Shown: positions 35,436 through 44,647 of the stretch, piece after piece
Layout: every line of letters begins with the position of its first letter
How positions within the stretch are numbered: position 1 is the stretch's first letter
From: Arthrobacter_M sp030063245
GTDB taxonomy: Bacteria > Actinomycetota > Actinomycetes > Actinomycetales > Micrococcaceae
Direction of reading: 5' to 3'
DNA length: 64,000 nucleotides
NCBI RefSeq assembly: GCF_051131705.1
Contig: NZ_CP180316.1
Coordinates: 4,154,001-4,218,000 of the forward strand
The notes under the pieces: model-generated
What the model was told of the DNA's origin: nothing
Databases searched by the model: none
The model's input: only the letters and a program-made list of their open reading frames with translations
Made by a program: the position numbers and the translations under genes

Positions 35436-35705
35436 ATGCCTACGACCAGGCGCCGCCACGTCATCACTGAATCGGAAGAAGTCGAGGCCGCGCTCCGTGA
35501 TGCTGCCCAAGTTTGGCCAGAGGATGCTCTGCGCCCTGGCATACTCCTGGCCAGGCTCTTGCGGGAAGGCCACAAAGCCATTCATAACGAGCGGCAACGC
35601 GCCCTTTCCGCCCGCATTCAGGCCGTCGATGGAGCGGCTGGCAGTATGAGCGGTGTATACGGCCCGGACTACCTGAGATTACTCAGGGACGAGTGGCCCG
35701 CGTGA
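35436..35705 (+). CDS. VapB-like antitoxin
   Basis: The 89-residue protein begins at ATG 35436 and reads RRHVITESEEVEAALRDAAQ, then LLREGHKAI, a helical dimer-type arrangement. Its C-terminus LRLLRDEWPA is the typical toxin-wrapping tail. The stop TGA overlaps the GTG of the PIN toxin by four bases. It would neutralise the toxin and bind its own promoter. Confidence 0.75.
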   Translation: MPTTRRRHVITESEEVEAALRDAAQVWPEDALRPGILLARLLREGHKAIHNERQRALSARIQAVDGAAGSMSGVYGPDYLRLLRDEWPA

Positions 35706-36085
35706 TCGCCCTGGATGCCAGCATCCTCATCGCACTTTTGGAAAATGAAGATCCGCATCACGAGGCTGCCAAGGCGTTCCTCGCAACGTCGGCCAGCGAG
35801 TCGTGGGTCATTAATGTCCTGACCCTGGCCGAAGTTTTGGTCGCACCGGCCAGGGTGGGTCGTCTCCGACAAGCCCGATCCGCGTTGGCTCTCTTGAACA
35901 TTCACACCGACTCGTTGGCAGCAGACCAGGCCCCGGAGCTGGCCTCGCTCCGGGCGGAAACCGGGCTGAAGATGCCGGCCGCATGCGTGCTGCTCACGGC
36001 GGTCAACTCCGGCGCCTCACTGGCAACCTTCGACTCAACATTGGCTGCTGCGGCAGACCAACTGGGCGTGGCCCTTCGGTTGTGA
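35702..36085 (+). CDS. vapC: PIN-domain toxin
   Basis: The 127-residue protein has the PIN acidic centre: Asp in ALDASILIALLE near residue 5, Glu in LTLAEVLVAP, and Asp in LATFDSTLAAAA near the C-terminus. Members cleave tRNA or rRNA. The GTG at 35702 overlaps the antitoxin stop as GTGA, though a GTG at 35693 is also possible. Its last codons CGG TTG TGA form the beginning of a 15-bp tandem repeat. Confidence 0.87.
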   Translation: MIALDASILIALLENEDPHHEAAKAFLATSASESWVINVLTLAEVLVAPARVGRLRQARSALALLNIHTDSLAADQAPELASLRAETGLKMPAACVLLTAVNSGASLATFDSTLAAAADQLGVALRL

Positions 36086-36121
36086 TTCAGCCGGTTGTGA
36101 TTCAGCCGGTTGTGATTCAGC
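36077..36121. repeat. Three tandem 15-bp copies spanning the vapC stop
   Basis: CGGTTGTGATTCAGC is repeated exactly three times at 36077-36091, 36092-36106 and 36107-36121. The first copy contains the vapC stop codon TGA. A unit length divisible by three keeps the stop in every in-frame copy. Confidence 0.95.
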
Positions 36122-36199
36122 CAGCGGATTCTCCCCCCGATTGGCCGGCCGTGAGTGCAGCGGGCCTCACACGGCCGCCGCGTCAGGGAACTGTCCCGG

Positions 36200-37033
36200 C
36201 TATCCTGCCGGCTGCGCTATGACCATCTCCTCGCTGCGCTCCCACAGCGCCCTGGCCAATCCGGCGTCGTCGGCCTGCTTGTTCGCCTTCGCGACCTTGC
36301 GCTTGGCATAATACTGTCCGGAAATCCAGTCCGATCCGGGCCGCGCGGTCGCCAGCCAGACCAGCGTGTCTGCGCCCTGCTCCGGGGTCAGCATGAACCT
36401 GCGCATGATGCCCTTGTAGGCAAAACGCATCGGACTGTTCGACTCGGCGGAGAAGTTCGTCGCCACCCCTCCCGGGTGGAACGCCGCCGTCGTCAGTCCT
36501 TGCCCACCGTAACGGCGGTCAAGTTCCTTCGTGAACAAAATGTTCGCCAGCTTGGCATTGCCGTACGCCCGGTTCGTGCCGTACTTCTTTTCGGCGTCCA
36601 GATCATCGATGTCCAGATGACCGAAGAAACTGTTGGCCACGCTGGAGGTATTGATCACCCGGGCCTTGCTCTCCAACAGTACGTCCAGCAACAGGGTCGT
36701 CAGCAGGAACGGTGCCAGATGGTTTACCTGGAACGTCTTCTCGTGCCCGTCCACGGTCAGCCCGCGGCGCCCCATAATGCCGCCGGCGTTGTTGGCCAGC
36801 ACGTCGATGCGCGGATATTTTTCCTTCAGCGCGGCCGCCAGCCCGCGCACCTGGTCCAGCTGGGCGAAGTCGGCGAGGAAGTGCTCCGCGCCGAGTTCGT
36901 TGGCGATCGCCTTGGTCTTTTCCGGCGACCGGCCGACGACGACGACACGGTCACCTGTCGCAGCCAACGCCCGCGCCGCTGCGGCACCGATTCCGTCGCT
37001 GGCTCCGGTGATGACGATCGTACGTTCTGCCAT
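36200..37033 (-). CDS. Short-chain dehydrogenase/reductase (retinol dehydrogenase-like)
   Basis: The 277-residue enzyme has TGASDGIGAAAARAL near residues 9-23 for NAD(P), LANNAGG in the middle, a catalytic serine in INTSSVAN, and YGNAKLAN with the Tyr-x-x-x-Lys pair. A long C-terminal part with FHPGGVATNF fits the WW-domain oxidoreductase/retinol dehydrogenase-like SDR branch. The ATG at 37033 is preceded by a weak AAGGATTAG. Substrate unknown. Confidence 0.92.
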   Translation of the reverse strand: MAERTIVITGASDGIGAAAARALAATGDRVVVVGRSPEKTKAIANELGAEHFLADFAQLDQVRGLAAALKEKYPRIDVLANNAGGIMGRRGLTVDGHEKTFQVNHLAPFLLTTLLLDVLLESKARVINTSSVANSFFGHLDIDDLDAEKKYGTNRAYGNAKLANILFTKELDRRYGGQGLTTAAFHPGGVATNFSAESNSPMRFAYKGIMRRFMLTPEQGADTLVWLATARPGSDWISGQYYAKRKVAKANKQADDAGLARALWERSEEMVIAQPAG

Positions 37034-37179
37034 GGCTAATCCTTCGGGTTATCCAGCGGGAGGTCCGCAGTGCGGGGAGAGAGCTGCTGATGATAGAACG
37101 GCGCCTGCGCGTCACTTGTTCCGGACCCAGCTTGTTGTTATACGTCAGCTTCGATCGCTAAAATCCAATGGGGGGAATC

Positions 37180-37868
37180 ATGGGTTCAAAACCACCCATC
37201 TCACGCCGAAAGCCAGGGCCCATCCTGGCCGCGGTGTATAACGAATCCGGGCAGTTGATCGATGCAGAAGTAGCCAGGAAGGGTCTGGGGATTCCTGTCT
37301 CCTCTGGGGCAAATACGAAGTACCTTGCAACAGTCCGGGCAGCCGCTGCTGCCGTTGCCGCGCTGGCTTCGGCCAAGGTGGTCCACGCTCTGCTCTCTGC
37401 CGGAGCCGGTTCAACCAAACCCGTGCTTTGGGCTGCGTTCAGCGCTGCGGATATTTCGCGGCACCTCGCCCGTGTCACGCGGCGATCGACCGGATAGACG
37501 CCAACGTTCCGGTGTTGGAGAACCGCCGTGACGAGCTGTTGGCCGCTAACGCGCGGGCCGCGGCGGATAAGGCAGCAGCAGAAGCCGCCGCGGCCGCTGC
37601 TGCAGAACAAGCTGTCGCCGCACAAGCGGCACGAGACGCGGCAGTGCAAGAAGCAGCAGTGCAAGGAGCGGCAGCGCAGGAGGCGGCAAGGCGGGACGCG
37701 CTAAGGGTCAGCAATCTTCCGGCACCGTATGCACCCCCGGCTCCCCAGCCCTACGTCCCTCCCGCCGCGCAACCGTATATCGCACCCGATGTCGTTCCTG
37801 CCCCGGCCAAGGGCTACACAGGCCCGCGCTGCTACGCCCCGGGCGGCAAGACGTACCGGCCCTGCTGA
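37180..37868 (+). pseudogene. Ala-rich coiled-coil protein with Cys-containing tail, frameshifted near 37477
   Basis: The first frame from ATG 37180 reads MGSKPPISRRKPGPILAAVY through AADISRHLARVT. The following frame continues AAIDRIDANVPVLENRRDEL, an Ala-rich helix of about 60 residues, a Pro/Tyr linker (YAPPAPQPYVPP) and the tail GYTGPRCYAPGGKTYRPC. One base is missing between them. The helix resembles TolA-like spacers; the tail recalls small Cys-knot calcium-binding domains. No signal peptide is evident. I do not recognise the family. Confidence 0.5.
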
Positions 37869-37993
37869 CGGCGCGTCCGGGGGTTCCATCTCTTGCAGCC
37901 GGCCGGCGGGGCGTCGACCGCTACACTGACGATTGACACAAAACTGAAGTTGGGTACAACCAGCTTTGACCTATAACAACAGATCGGAAAATA

Positions 37994-39771
37994 ATGCGAG
38001 CTTGGGGGCTCCTCGCCGTCACCACACTTCTCTTAATGACCGCCACCGGATGCACTTCGGAACCGGCCGCAGTCCAATCCACCCGGCCGGTAGCACCTCC
38101 GGCGTCGTCGCCCGAGCCGGTGCTCGTGAAGGTGGCCACTGCCGCCGAGCTCGGTGAACCGGTGTGGCTGGACAAGTCGATCTACTTTGGTCCGCCGCAG
38201 AGCGGCTGCGTTCTCGGCCCGGCGGACAAGATGGTCTGCATGCAGCGCTCCGGAAAGGCAGCGCCGCAGATGAACGCCATCATCGGCCAGAGCCAGCTCC
38301 GGAATCCTCTCTCGCTGGAGCGGACTCCCCCGGTCGCCATTCCCGGCATCACGGGCAATGATCGGGTGTCGCTCAACCACGTCCTCGCCGCGCCGGGCGG
38401 CTTTGTCTTCCTCTACCAGAGTGACCCGATTGATAGCGCCTACCAGCTGAGTTTTGTCACTGACCAGGGCGCCCAGCTCTGGGCCAGTAGGCTCCCCACG
38501 GTTCCCAGGGATCTCGCGGTCACCGCGGACGAACTGCTGATCGGGACCCCCGACGGCGTCAGCTCGCTAAAGCTTTCCAACGGCACCCCGGGTGCCACGC
38601 ACGCTAAGGCAGGAACTTTGCTGGCGGGGACCACGTCGGAGCGGGACGGTTTCAGCTCCTACGCGCCCGGCGTCGTCGGACTTTCCACGTCCGACGGCGG
38701 CACGGTCCTTAACGCGGTCGACGTTCACGGCTCCCAGGGAACCTCGTGCGAGTTCACCGGTGCCGCGGGCTGCACGCCGACGCGGGTGCTGTACGCCGAT
38801 TCCGAGTACCTGGTGGTTGAGGAAAACGCAGGCGAGGGCGGCCCAACGTCGGCCTACGATGCCAAAGGCGCCAAACTGTGGACCGTGGATCAGCCGCTGA
38901 CGAGCGTCGTCCGGTTCCAGGAAGCGCTTGTTTTGGGCTACGCGGGACCCACCAAGAACACGTCCTTACCTGCCGGGCGCATGGCGGTTGTCTCCGCGCT
39001 GGACGGTACAGAATTGGTATCGGGAGCGGCTGTTGAAGGCGGGAGCGCTTACGTCGCGGGCGTTACCGCCGGGGGTGTCATCTACGGCTTTGATGGTCCG
39101 GGCGTGCCGGGAGCCTACGACGTTTCGTACTCGGTGCTGCCGATAACGCTGACGGTCACACAGCGGCAGGTTGCTGCGACCGCAGCCGCACCGGCGACGG
39201 CGGCACCGGTGCAACCACGTCATCGTCTGGCGGCTGGACGACGCGCACTACGGAAGCAGGAGGCTTCAGCTTTAATCTGCCGGCCGACTGGACTGTCAGC
39301 TCCACGCCCGCCGCTGAACCAGCCGGCGCACGGACCGTCGCAACAGATCCGTCCGGAACGGTGAAATTCGAGGTAATCGAGGGGATCAGCGGCCTGGGCG
39401 GAGCCTGCGGCCCCGGCGGTTCGGCACCCGATGAAGCAGCCACCGTACTGCGGTTGCCGGTGAAGGGCCTGAATCTCGCCTCACCGTCGATCTCCTCCCA
39501 GACCCCGACGGTCACCGTAAAAATGCACGGTCCCAATGTGGGATATACCGTCAAGGACGTCAAACCTGCGGCCGGTATCTGCGATATGTACCCCTTCATT
39601 CAATGGCAGCCGGCCGGAACCAGTGGCTTTAGCGCCTCGATCAGCACCACCGCGTATGCCCAGAATTCCGGCGCCTCCGGGACGGCAGATGCACCCATGT
39701 CCGGCTACCTGAAGTCAGCGATCCACAGCCAGCTGATGCACGTCTTCTTGAGTATTCAAGCCAAGAAGTAG
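37994..39771 (+). pseudogene. Lipoprotein with beta-propeller-like repeats, frameshifted near 39190
   Basis: The N-terminus MRAWGLLAVTTLLLMTATGC has a lipobox (TATGC). A Pro/Ser linker and repeated strand motifs follow (QLWASRLPTVPRDLAVTADE, KLWTVDQPLTSVVRF), like PQQ-type propellers. Near VAATAAAP the frame becomes meaningless, while the next frame offers GDGGTGATTSSSGGWTTRTT, FNLPADWTVSS, and a folded domain ending IQAKK at 39771. One base appears missing at about 39185-39195. Alternatively two separate genes exist, but the second has no signal or ribosome site upstream. Confidence 0.6.
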
Positions 39772-39813
39772 CCGGTCGAGGCCGTTGGGCTGGCACCCGG
39801 GTCCCGCAGGGTT

Positions 39814-40899
39814 CTAACTGTTCCGCCCCCGGGCCGCCACGCGCCACGTATCGGCCACGGCGCCGTCGACCATCACCACCAGCTCATCGGCCAGGTTCAC
39901 CGCCGCGCACACGTGGTTCGGCACCACCCGGACCAGCTCCCCCAGGCCCGGCAGCGCCGCGCCGGCAGGGAATTCCACGGTGGCATGGTGCTCGGACAGC
40001 GCGGTGATGCGTGCGTCCGGATGGTCAGGGAGCCGGCCGCCGCCGGTGGCCCAGGCCAGCCGGTCCGCGCCGAGCGTTTTGCTGCCGGAGTCCAGAATGA
40101 CGTGCTGCCCGCTGCGGCTGACCGCCGTCGCCACGGCCCAGAGGGCGATGTCATCCCAGCCGCAGGTGCCCATTTCCAGCTGCTGAGCGTCATTGAAGAG
40201 GTAGACCCCGGGGCGCACCTCGGTCAGAACTGAAGCGTCCGCCGCTGCCGCCGTCGGGGTCGAACCGCCGCTGACCACCGCCGCTGCCAGCCCGGCAGCG
40301 GCGAGGGACTCCACCGCGACGGCGAGCGCCTGCGCCTCATCCTCGGCGGCGCTGCCCCGGTTTCCCGGTCCATAACCATGGCCGGGAAAAGTAAATACTC
40401 CGCGGACGTCGAGCCCGGCGTCCGCCGCAGCGCGGGCAAGAACACCGGCGTCGGCCGGAGCAATGCCGCTGCGGTGGTGGCCGCTGTCCACTTCCACCAG
40501 CACACCGACCGGGGCTCCCGCCGTCGTCGCGGCCAGTTGGCGTGCGCCTTCCTCCGTGTCGATGCCGACCGTCAGCGTGATGTTCTCCGTGAGCGCCCGC
40601 AGCCGCGCACCTTTCCCCTCGTCCGCCCACAGCGGGTAGGCGATGAAGATGTCCTTCACTCCGGATACCGCGAAGACTTCCGCCTCGCCCAGGGTTGCGA
40701 CGGTCAGCCCGACGGCGCCGAGCCCGATCTGCCGCTGGGCCAGCTCAACCACCTTGTGCGTCTTGGCGTGCGGCCGCAGGGACAGGCCCCTGGCCGCGGC
40801 GCTATCCGCCATCCCGGTCAGGTTCCGCTCCACGATGGCGGCGTCCACGGCAAGGAACGGCGTCGGAGGAAGATGGCGGGCGCTCAGGCTGGCAGTCAT
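39814..40899 (-). CDS. D-threonine aldolase/D-serine dehydratase-like PLP enzyme
   Basis: This 361-residue protein has a fold-type III alanine-racemase-like N-terminal barrel with the PLP lysine in RPHAKTHK near residues 43-50. Later come VEVDSGHHRSG, VSGGSTPT and a C-terminal zinc site VPNHVCAAVNL. Together these place it in the DSD1/D-threonine aldolase group. It would cleave or deaminate a D-hydroxy-amino acid such as D-threonine or D-serine. It stands alone between remnants. Exact substrate undecided. Confidence 0.9.
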   Translation of the reverse strand: MTASLSARHLPPTPFLAVDAAIVERNLTGMADSAAARGLSLRPHAKTHKVVELAQRQIGLGAVGLTVATLGEAEVFAVSGVKDIFIAYPLWADEGKGARLRALTENITLTVGIDTEEGARQLAATTAGAPVGVLVEVDSGHHRSGIAPADAGVLARAAADAGLDVRGVFTFPGHGYGPGNRGSAAEDEAQALAVAVESLAAAGLAAAVVSGGSTPTAAAADASVLTEVRPGVYLFNDAQQLEMGTCGWDDIALWAVATAVSRSGQHVILDSGSKTLGADRLAWATGGGRLPDHPDARITALSEHHATVEFPAGAALPGLGELVRVVPNHVCAAVNLADELVVMVDGAVADTWRVAARGRNS

Positions 40900-41010
40900 G
40901 TCTTCATCGTGTCAGGAATCCGGGGACAGGGCCAAGGCCATTGGATGACGGGTGCGGACCTGCCTGCGGACGGCCAGGGTCCTTGGACAACAGGGCGCGG
41001 ATTTACCCGC

Positions 41011-41235
41011 TCAGCCGTCCACCGCACGCGTCATCCCCAGGCTGAACCCGCCAATCGGGTTCAGCCGGATGGCGGCCAATCCGTCATAGCGGCTCAGGTA
41101 CGGCATGTCGTCGGCGCCCCAGCGATCGCGGAAATCATCCCGCGCGCCCTCCGGATCCGTATAACGCACATCAATCAGCCCCAGCGTTGCCGCAAATTCA
41201 GAGAGCATGGCCAGAACATAGCGCCCCTGGAGCAC
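41011..41235 (-). pseudogene. C-terminal remnant of an unidentified protein
   Basis: About 75-85 codons read GRYVLAMLSEFAATLGLIDV, RYTDPEGARDDFRDRWGADD, then YLSRYDGLAAIRLNPIGGFS. The composition and order are those of a real folded domain, but only a GTG at 41235 could serve as start, and a stop lies about 12 codons before it. It looks like the end of a longer gene. Another short frame on the same strand, ending LYLEARIRQFR near 41270, may belong to a different lost gene. Confidence 0.45.
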
Positions 41236-41333
41236 GGCACAGTCGTCGGCACCGTCGTCACCGAAACTGCCTTATTCGGGCCTCCAGATACAGCTTCCAG
41301 CGGCCGCGCTCGCTCCGGTGCACGGTGGGATCA

Positions 41334-41421
41334 AACCCCGCTTCCTTTCCCTGCCATCAAGGACCGCGTCCAGGGTCGCGGCGTAACTGGCGCGCGCCTC
41401 GGAATATCTCATGGTCTTCAT
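41334..41421 (-). pseudogene. Remnant of a Phd/YefM-type antitoxin
   Basis: From ATG 41421 (AAGGAGG upstream) the frame reads MKTMRYSEARASYAATLDAV, the typical N-terminal dimer and DNA-binding region of YefM antitoxins. It loses similarity after about 28 residues. No YoeB toxin is present. The upstream palindrome at 41434 is intact. Confidence 0.65.
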
Positions 41422-41433
41422 TCGGCCTCCTTC

Positions 41434-41449
41434 GTACAAAATTTTGTAC
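41434..41449 (-). promoter_or_regulatory. Perfect palindrome, YefM-type operator
   Basis: GTACAAAATTTTGTAC is a perfect 16-bp palindrome 13 bases upstream of the YefM remnant start. TGTACA, the hexamer recognised by E. coli YefM, lies at its right edge (TTTTGTACAGG). Confidence 0.7.
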
Positions 41450-41517
41450 AGGATCCTCAGGTTTATACGTGGGGCCGGTGGCCGCTGCAGTGCGCAGATC
41501 TGCCCGCCCGGACGTGC

Positions 41518-42186
41518 CTATTGTGCCTTGCCGGTCCCGAGCATGCGTGCCACTTTTTCCTCCAGCGAGGCGACGGTCGCGTCCGGCAGCACGATCAGGC
41601 CATCCAGCTCACGGCGGGCACGCCGGTAGGCTGTTTGCCGCTCGGCCGGCGTGGCGGCGTCGTCAACGGCGATGGTAATCAGCTTCCGGGCGGTGGCCAG
41701 CCGCTGGCGCTCCGGTCCGGTAAAGCTGCTGTCCCTGACCCGCCGGGCTTCCCGCTCGGCCACCTCGAAGGCGACCTCGTACCCGTTGACGGCCGCGCGG
41801 TATTCATCCAGCCGACCCTTGGCGGTGATTTCTTCGGGGCTGCCCGGGCGCAGCCCGTCGGCCTCCCTCTTGGCGCGCAGGAACGCGACCGTGAGCGGTT
41901 CGCGCACGTCTGTCATCATCGGAAAATCGATGAGCTTCCCCACGTCCAGTTCGTAGGCCAACCAGCGCTTGTTGACGCCGTCGTGCGTGGTCATCAGCTG
42001 CCCCACCTCATCGGCGCGGACCTGTTCCACCCGCTGGGCCTGGTTTTTGACCTTGTACAGCTCGAGTTTGCGTTGGTACCGGCGTTCGCCGGCCCGCGTC
42101 CAGGCGCGTGCCCAGCCGCCGACCACGCCGCTGAGCGGGAACACGAGCCACCAGAAGTGGCCGACAAAATTGAGAATGGACTGCAC
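41518..42186 (-). CDS. Membrane-anchored coiled-coil hypothetical protein
   Basis: The 222-residue product begins at a GTG (42186) with a hydrophobic segment, VQSILNFVGHFWWLVFPLSG, followed by a basic region and long charged helices (RRYQRKLELYKVKNQAQRVE and RREADG-type repeats). This suggests one membrane helix and a cytosolic coiled coil. The upstream open stretch to 42309 is Pro/Gly-rich and lacks conservation character. No family is recognised. It is divergent from the GH15 gene. Confidence 0.7.
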   Translation of the reverse strand: MQSILNFVGHFWWLVFPLSGVVGGWARAWTRAGERRYQRKLELYKVKNQAQRVEQVRADEVGQLMTTHDGVNKRWLAYELDVGKLIDFPMMTDVREPLTVAFLRAKREADGLRPGSPEEITAKGRLDEYRAAVNGYEVAFEVAEREARRVRDSSFTGPERQRLATARKLITIAVDDAATPAERQTAYRRARRELDGLIVLPDATVASLEEKVARMLGTGKAQ

Positions 42187-42423
42187 GCTTCCATCGTCGC
42201 ACCCCCGGACACGCACTTCCAGACCCGGCGTCGTCCCATCTCCCGGGGGCTGACAGGCGCGGGTCCCGGTGATAGACCATAAGCATGCTGACTCACGAGC
42301 CCCGGCCAACTGTTACCGCCCGTCCCGCCCAACGCGCCCGTACTGCCCCAGTGGTCGCAGCCGCCGCGATACCCACGGTCGTCAGGGAAGTCCCGATGGT
42401 CCCGGCTGCGACGGCCGTCCCCC

Positions 42424-42489
42424 GCTTCGGCTTCGGCTTCGGCTTCGGCTTCGGCTTCGGCTTCGGCTTCGGCTTCGGCTTCGGCTTCG
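42424..42489. repeat. Hexanucleotide repeat GCTTCG, 11 units
   Basis: Eleven perfect GCTTCG units end 13 bases before the GH15 ATG. In a short plus-strand frame (42285-42500) they would encode alternating Phe-Gly, in the GH15-frame extension Arg-Leu, and on the minus strand Lys-Pro. All three frames stay open because the unit is six bases. Confidence 0.97.
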
Positions 42490-42502
42490 GGGGACGGTAG
42501 CC

Positions 42503-44311
42503 ATGCCGCGGATCGAGGACTACGCGATCATTGGCGACCTGCACACCGCGGCTCTGGTCGGGACCAACGGCTCAATGGACTGGCTGTGCCTGCCGCATTT
42601 CGACTCGCCCGCCTGCTTTGCAGCACTGCTGGACGACGACGACGCCGGCCGCTGGCTGCTGGCGCCGGAAGAGGGGGGCGTGTGCACCAGCCGACGCTAT
42701 CAACGCGGAACGCTGATTCTGGAATCGGAATGGCGCACCAAGCACGGCCGGGTCCGCGTCACGGACTTTATGCCGCCGCGCGACGAGGTTGCCGACGTCG
42801 TCCGTATTGTTGAGGGGCTCAGCGGGACCGTGCGCATGCGCGGTGAACTGGTGCTGCGCTTTGACTACGGCCACATTGTGCCGTGGGTGCGTAAGCACGG
42901 GAAGGGGATCCGCGCCGTGGCGGGCCCGGACGCCGTACTGCTGGCGACGCCGGTAGCTGTGAAGGGCGAGCACATGAGCTCGGTCAGCGAATTCACGGTG
43001 AAGGCGGGCGAAAAGGTGCCGTTCGTATTGACCTGGCATCCCAGCCACCTGACACATCACCGGACCCGCACCATCGATCCGGACAAGGCGCTGACCCAGA
43101 CGCACGATTACTGGACGCAGTGGAGTGGGCGCAGCAAGGCCACCGGCCCGTACAAGGAGGCCGTGCAGCGGTCGTTGATCACGCTTAAGGCGCTGACCTA
43201 TGTCCCGACCGGCGGCATCGTGGCCGCAGCCACCACCTCCCTGCCGGAGCAGATCGGCGGCCCGCGGAACTGGGACTACCGCTATTGCTGGCTGCGCGAT
43301 TCCACCCTGACGCTGCAGGCGCTGCTCGCCGCCGGCTATACGGATGAGGCGACGGCGTGGCGGGACTGGCTGCTGCGCTCGGTGGCCGGTGATCCGGCGG
43401 ACCTGCAGATCATGTACGCCATTGACGGCCGGCGGCGCATTCCGGAGGCGGAGCTGGATTGGCTGCGCGGCTACGAAGGATCATCCCCGGTCCGCACGGG
43501 CAACGCCGCGGCGGATCAGCTCCAACTCGATGTCTGGGGCGAGGTGCTGGATGGGCTATCGCTGACCCGTAATGCACTGCTGAAGGCCGATGACGATTCC
43601 TGGGGTGTGCAGACGGCTCTGATGGAGCACCTCGAAGGGGCATGGGACCAGCCGGACAACGGGCTGTGGGAAATGCGCGGGCCGCGGCGGCACTTCACCC
43701 ATTCGAAGGTGATGACCTGGGTAGCGGCGGACCGGATGGTCAAGGCAATTCGAAAATTCCACCTGGCCGGGCCAGTAGACCGGTGGGAGGCGCTGCGGGA
43801 CACCATTCACGCGGACGTCATGGCGAAGGGCTTCGATCCGGACCGCAACACCTTTGTCCAGTCCTACGGCAGCACCGAATTGGACGCCAGCCTGCTGCTG
43901 ATACCGCGCGTGGGGTTCCTGCCGCCGGATGATCCGCGTGTTATCGGCACCATTGACGCCATCCTGCAGGACCTCTCACAGGACGGTTTTGTGATGCGGT
44001 ACCGACCGCAGAAGAGCGACGACGGCCTTCCGGGCGGAGAGGGCGTGTTCCTGGCCTGCTCCTTCTGGATGGTGGACGCGCAGCTCGGAGCCGGGCGGCG
44101 GCGGGAGGCCACCGAGTTGTTCGAGCGGCTGCTGGCGCTGCGCAACGACGTCGGCCTGCTCAGCGAGGAATGGGACACGCAGGCCGGGCGCCAACTTGGC
44201 AACACCCCGCAGGCGTTTAGCCATTTTGCGCTGGTGAACAGCGCCATGCAGCTCCATCATGGGAAAGCGCACCGCAGCGACGCTCCGATTCCCGGCGCCC
44301 CTCAAAACTGA
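42503..44311 (+). CDS. Glycoside hydrolase family 15 protein (glucoamylase/trehalase-like)
   Basis: The 602-residue enzyme begins MPRIEDYAIIGDLHTAALVG, then GSMDWLCLPHFDSPACFAAL, a super-sandwich N-terminal domain. The (alpha/alpha)6 barrel has NWDYRYCWLRDSTLTL, QLDVWGEVLDG, LWEMRG and the C-terminal LLSEEWDTQAGRQLGNTPQAF block containing catalytic Glu. Actinobacterial members with this layout include alpha,alpha-trehalases. GGGGGA lies eight bases upstream of ATG 42503. The frame is open back to 42269, but that part is repeat-derived. No signal peptide, so cytosolic. Confidence 0.92.
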   Translation: MPRIEDYAIIGDLHTAALVGTNGSMDWLCLPHFDSPACFAALLDDDDAGRWLLAPEEGGVCTSRRYQRGTLILESEWRTKHGRVRVTDFMPPRDEVADVVRIVEGLSGTVRMRGELVLRFDYGHIVPWVRKHGKGIRAVAGPDAVLLATPVAVKGEHMSSVSEFTVKAGEKVPFVLTWHPSHLTHHRTRTIDPDKALTQTHDYWTQWSGRSKATGPYKEAVQRSLITLKALTYVPTGGIVAAATTSLPEQIGGPRNWDYRYCWLRDSTLTLQALLAAGYTDEATAWRDWLLRSVAGDPADLQIMYAIDGRRRIPEAELDWLRGYEGSSPVRTGNAAADQLQLDVWGEVLDGLSLTRNALLKADDDSWGVQTALMEHLEGAWDQPDNGLWEMRGPRRHFTHSKVMTWVAADRMVKAIRKFHLAGPVDRWEALRDTIHADVMAKGFDPDRNTFVQSYGSTELDASLLLIPRVGFLPPDDPRVIGTIDAILQDLSQDGFVMRYRPQKSDDGLPGGEGVFLACSFWMVDAQLGAGRRREATELFERLLALRNDVGLLSEEWDTQAGRQLGNTPQAFSHFALVNSAMQLHHGKAHRSDAPIPGAPQN

Positions 44312-44647
44312 GGTGACCGTGGTGGGGCACAACCGGGGGAATTGACCCCATCGCGGGCGCCTAAGATGCTGGTTAGCGTGGCCATTAGGACGAGCGGCGG
44401 CCACGAACGGTTATGGACACGCCTTTGCCTATACGCGTGACCGTTCCTGCTTCCGCAATGGACGACCTGGCTTCCTCAATGGGGATACACTCCGGTTCAC
44501 ACTGCGCAGCCCGCCATGCCGTCTCCCTCGGGCAAGTCCATTCCGATGACCAGCCACTGTTTCTGCACAGGGGGTGGTATTGGGGTGGGGGTGCACTTTG
44601 TGTGGGTGGTCCGGGTTTTGTCGGTGTGTTCGCCTAGTGTTCTTTGT
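44312..44647. other. Gap with no supportable gene
   Basis: The interval between the GH15 stop and the HNH gene shows no coding frame with protein character. Its last 100 bases are rich in G and T (GGGGGTGGTATTGGGGTGGG). It presumably holds the promoter of the HNH gene. Confidence 0.5.

Noticed and set aside
37158..37664. Minus-strand frame opposite the coiled-coil gene
   Set aside because: It is Cys- and Arg-rich without structure, while the plus strand gives a coherent helix, linker and Cys tail on both sides of one frame break.
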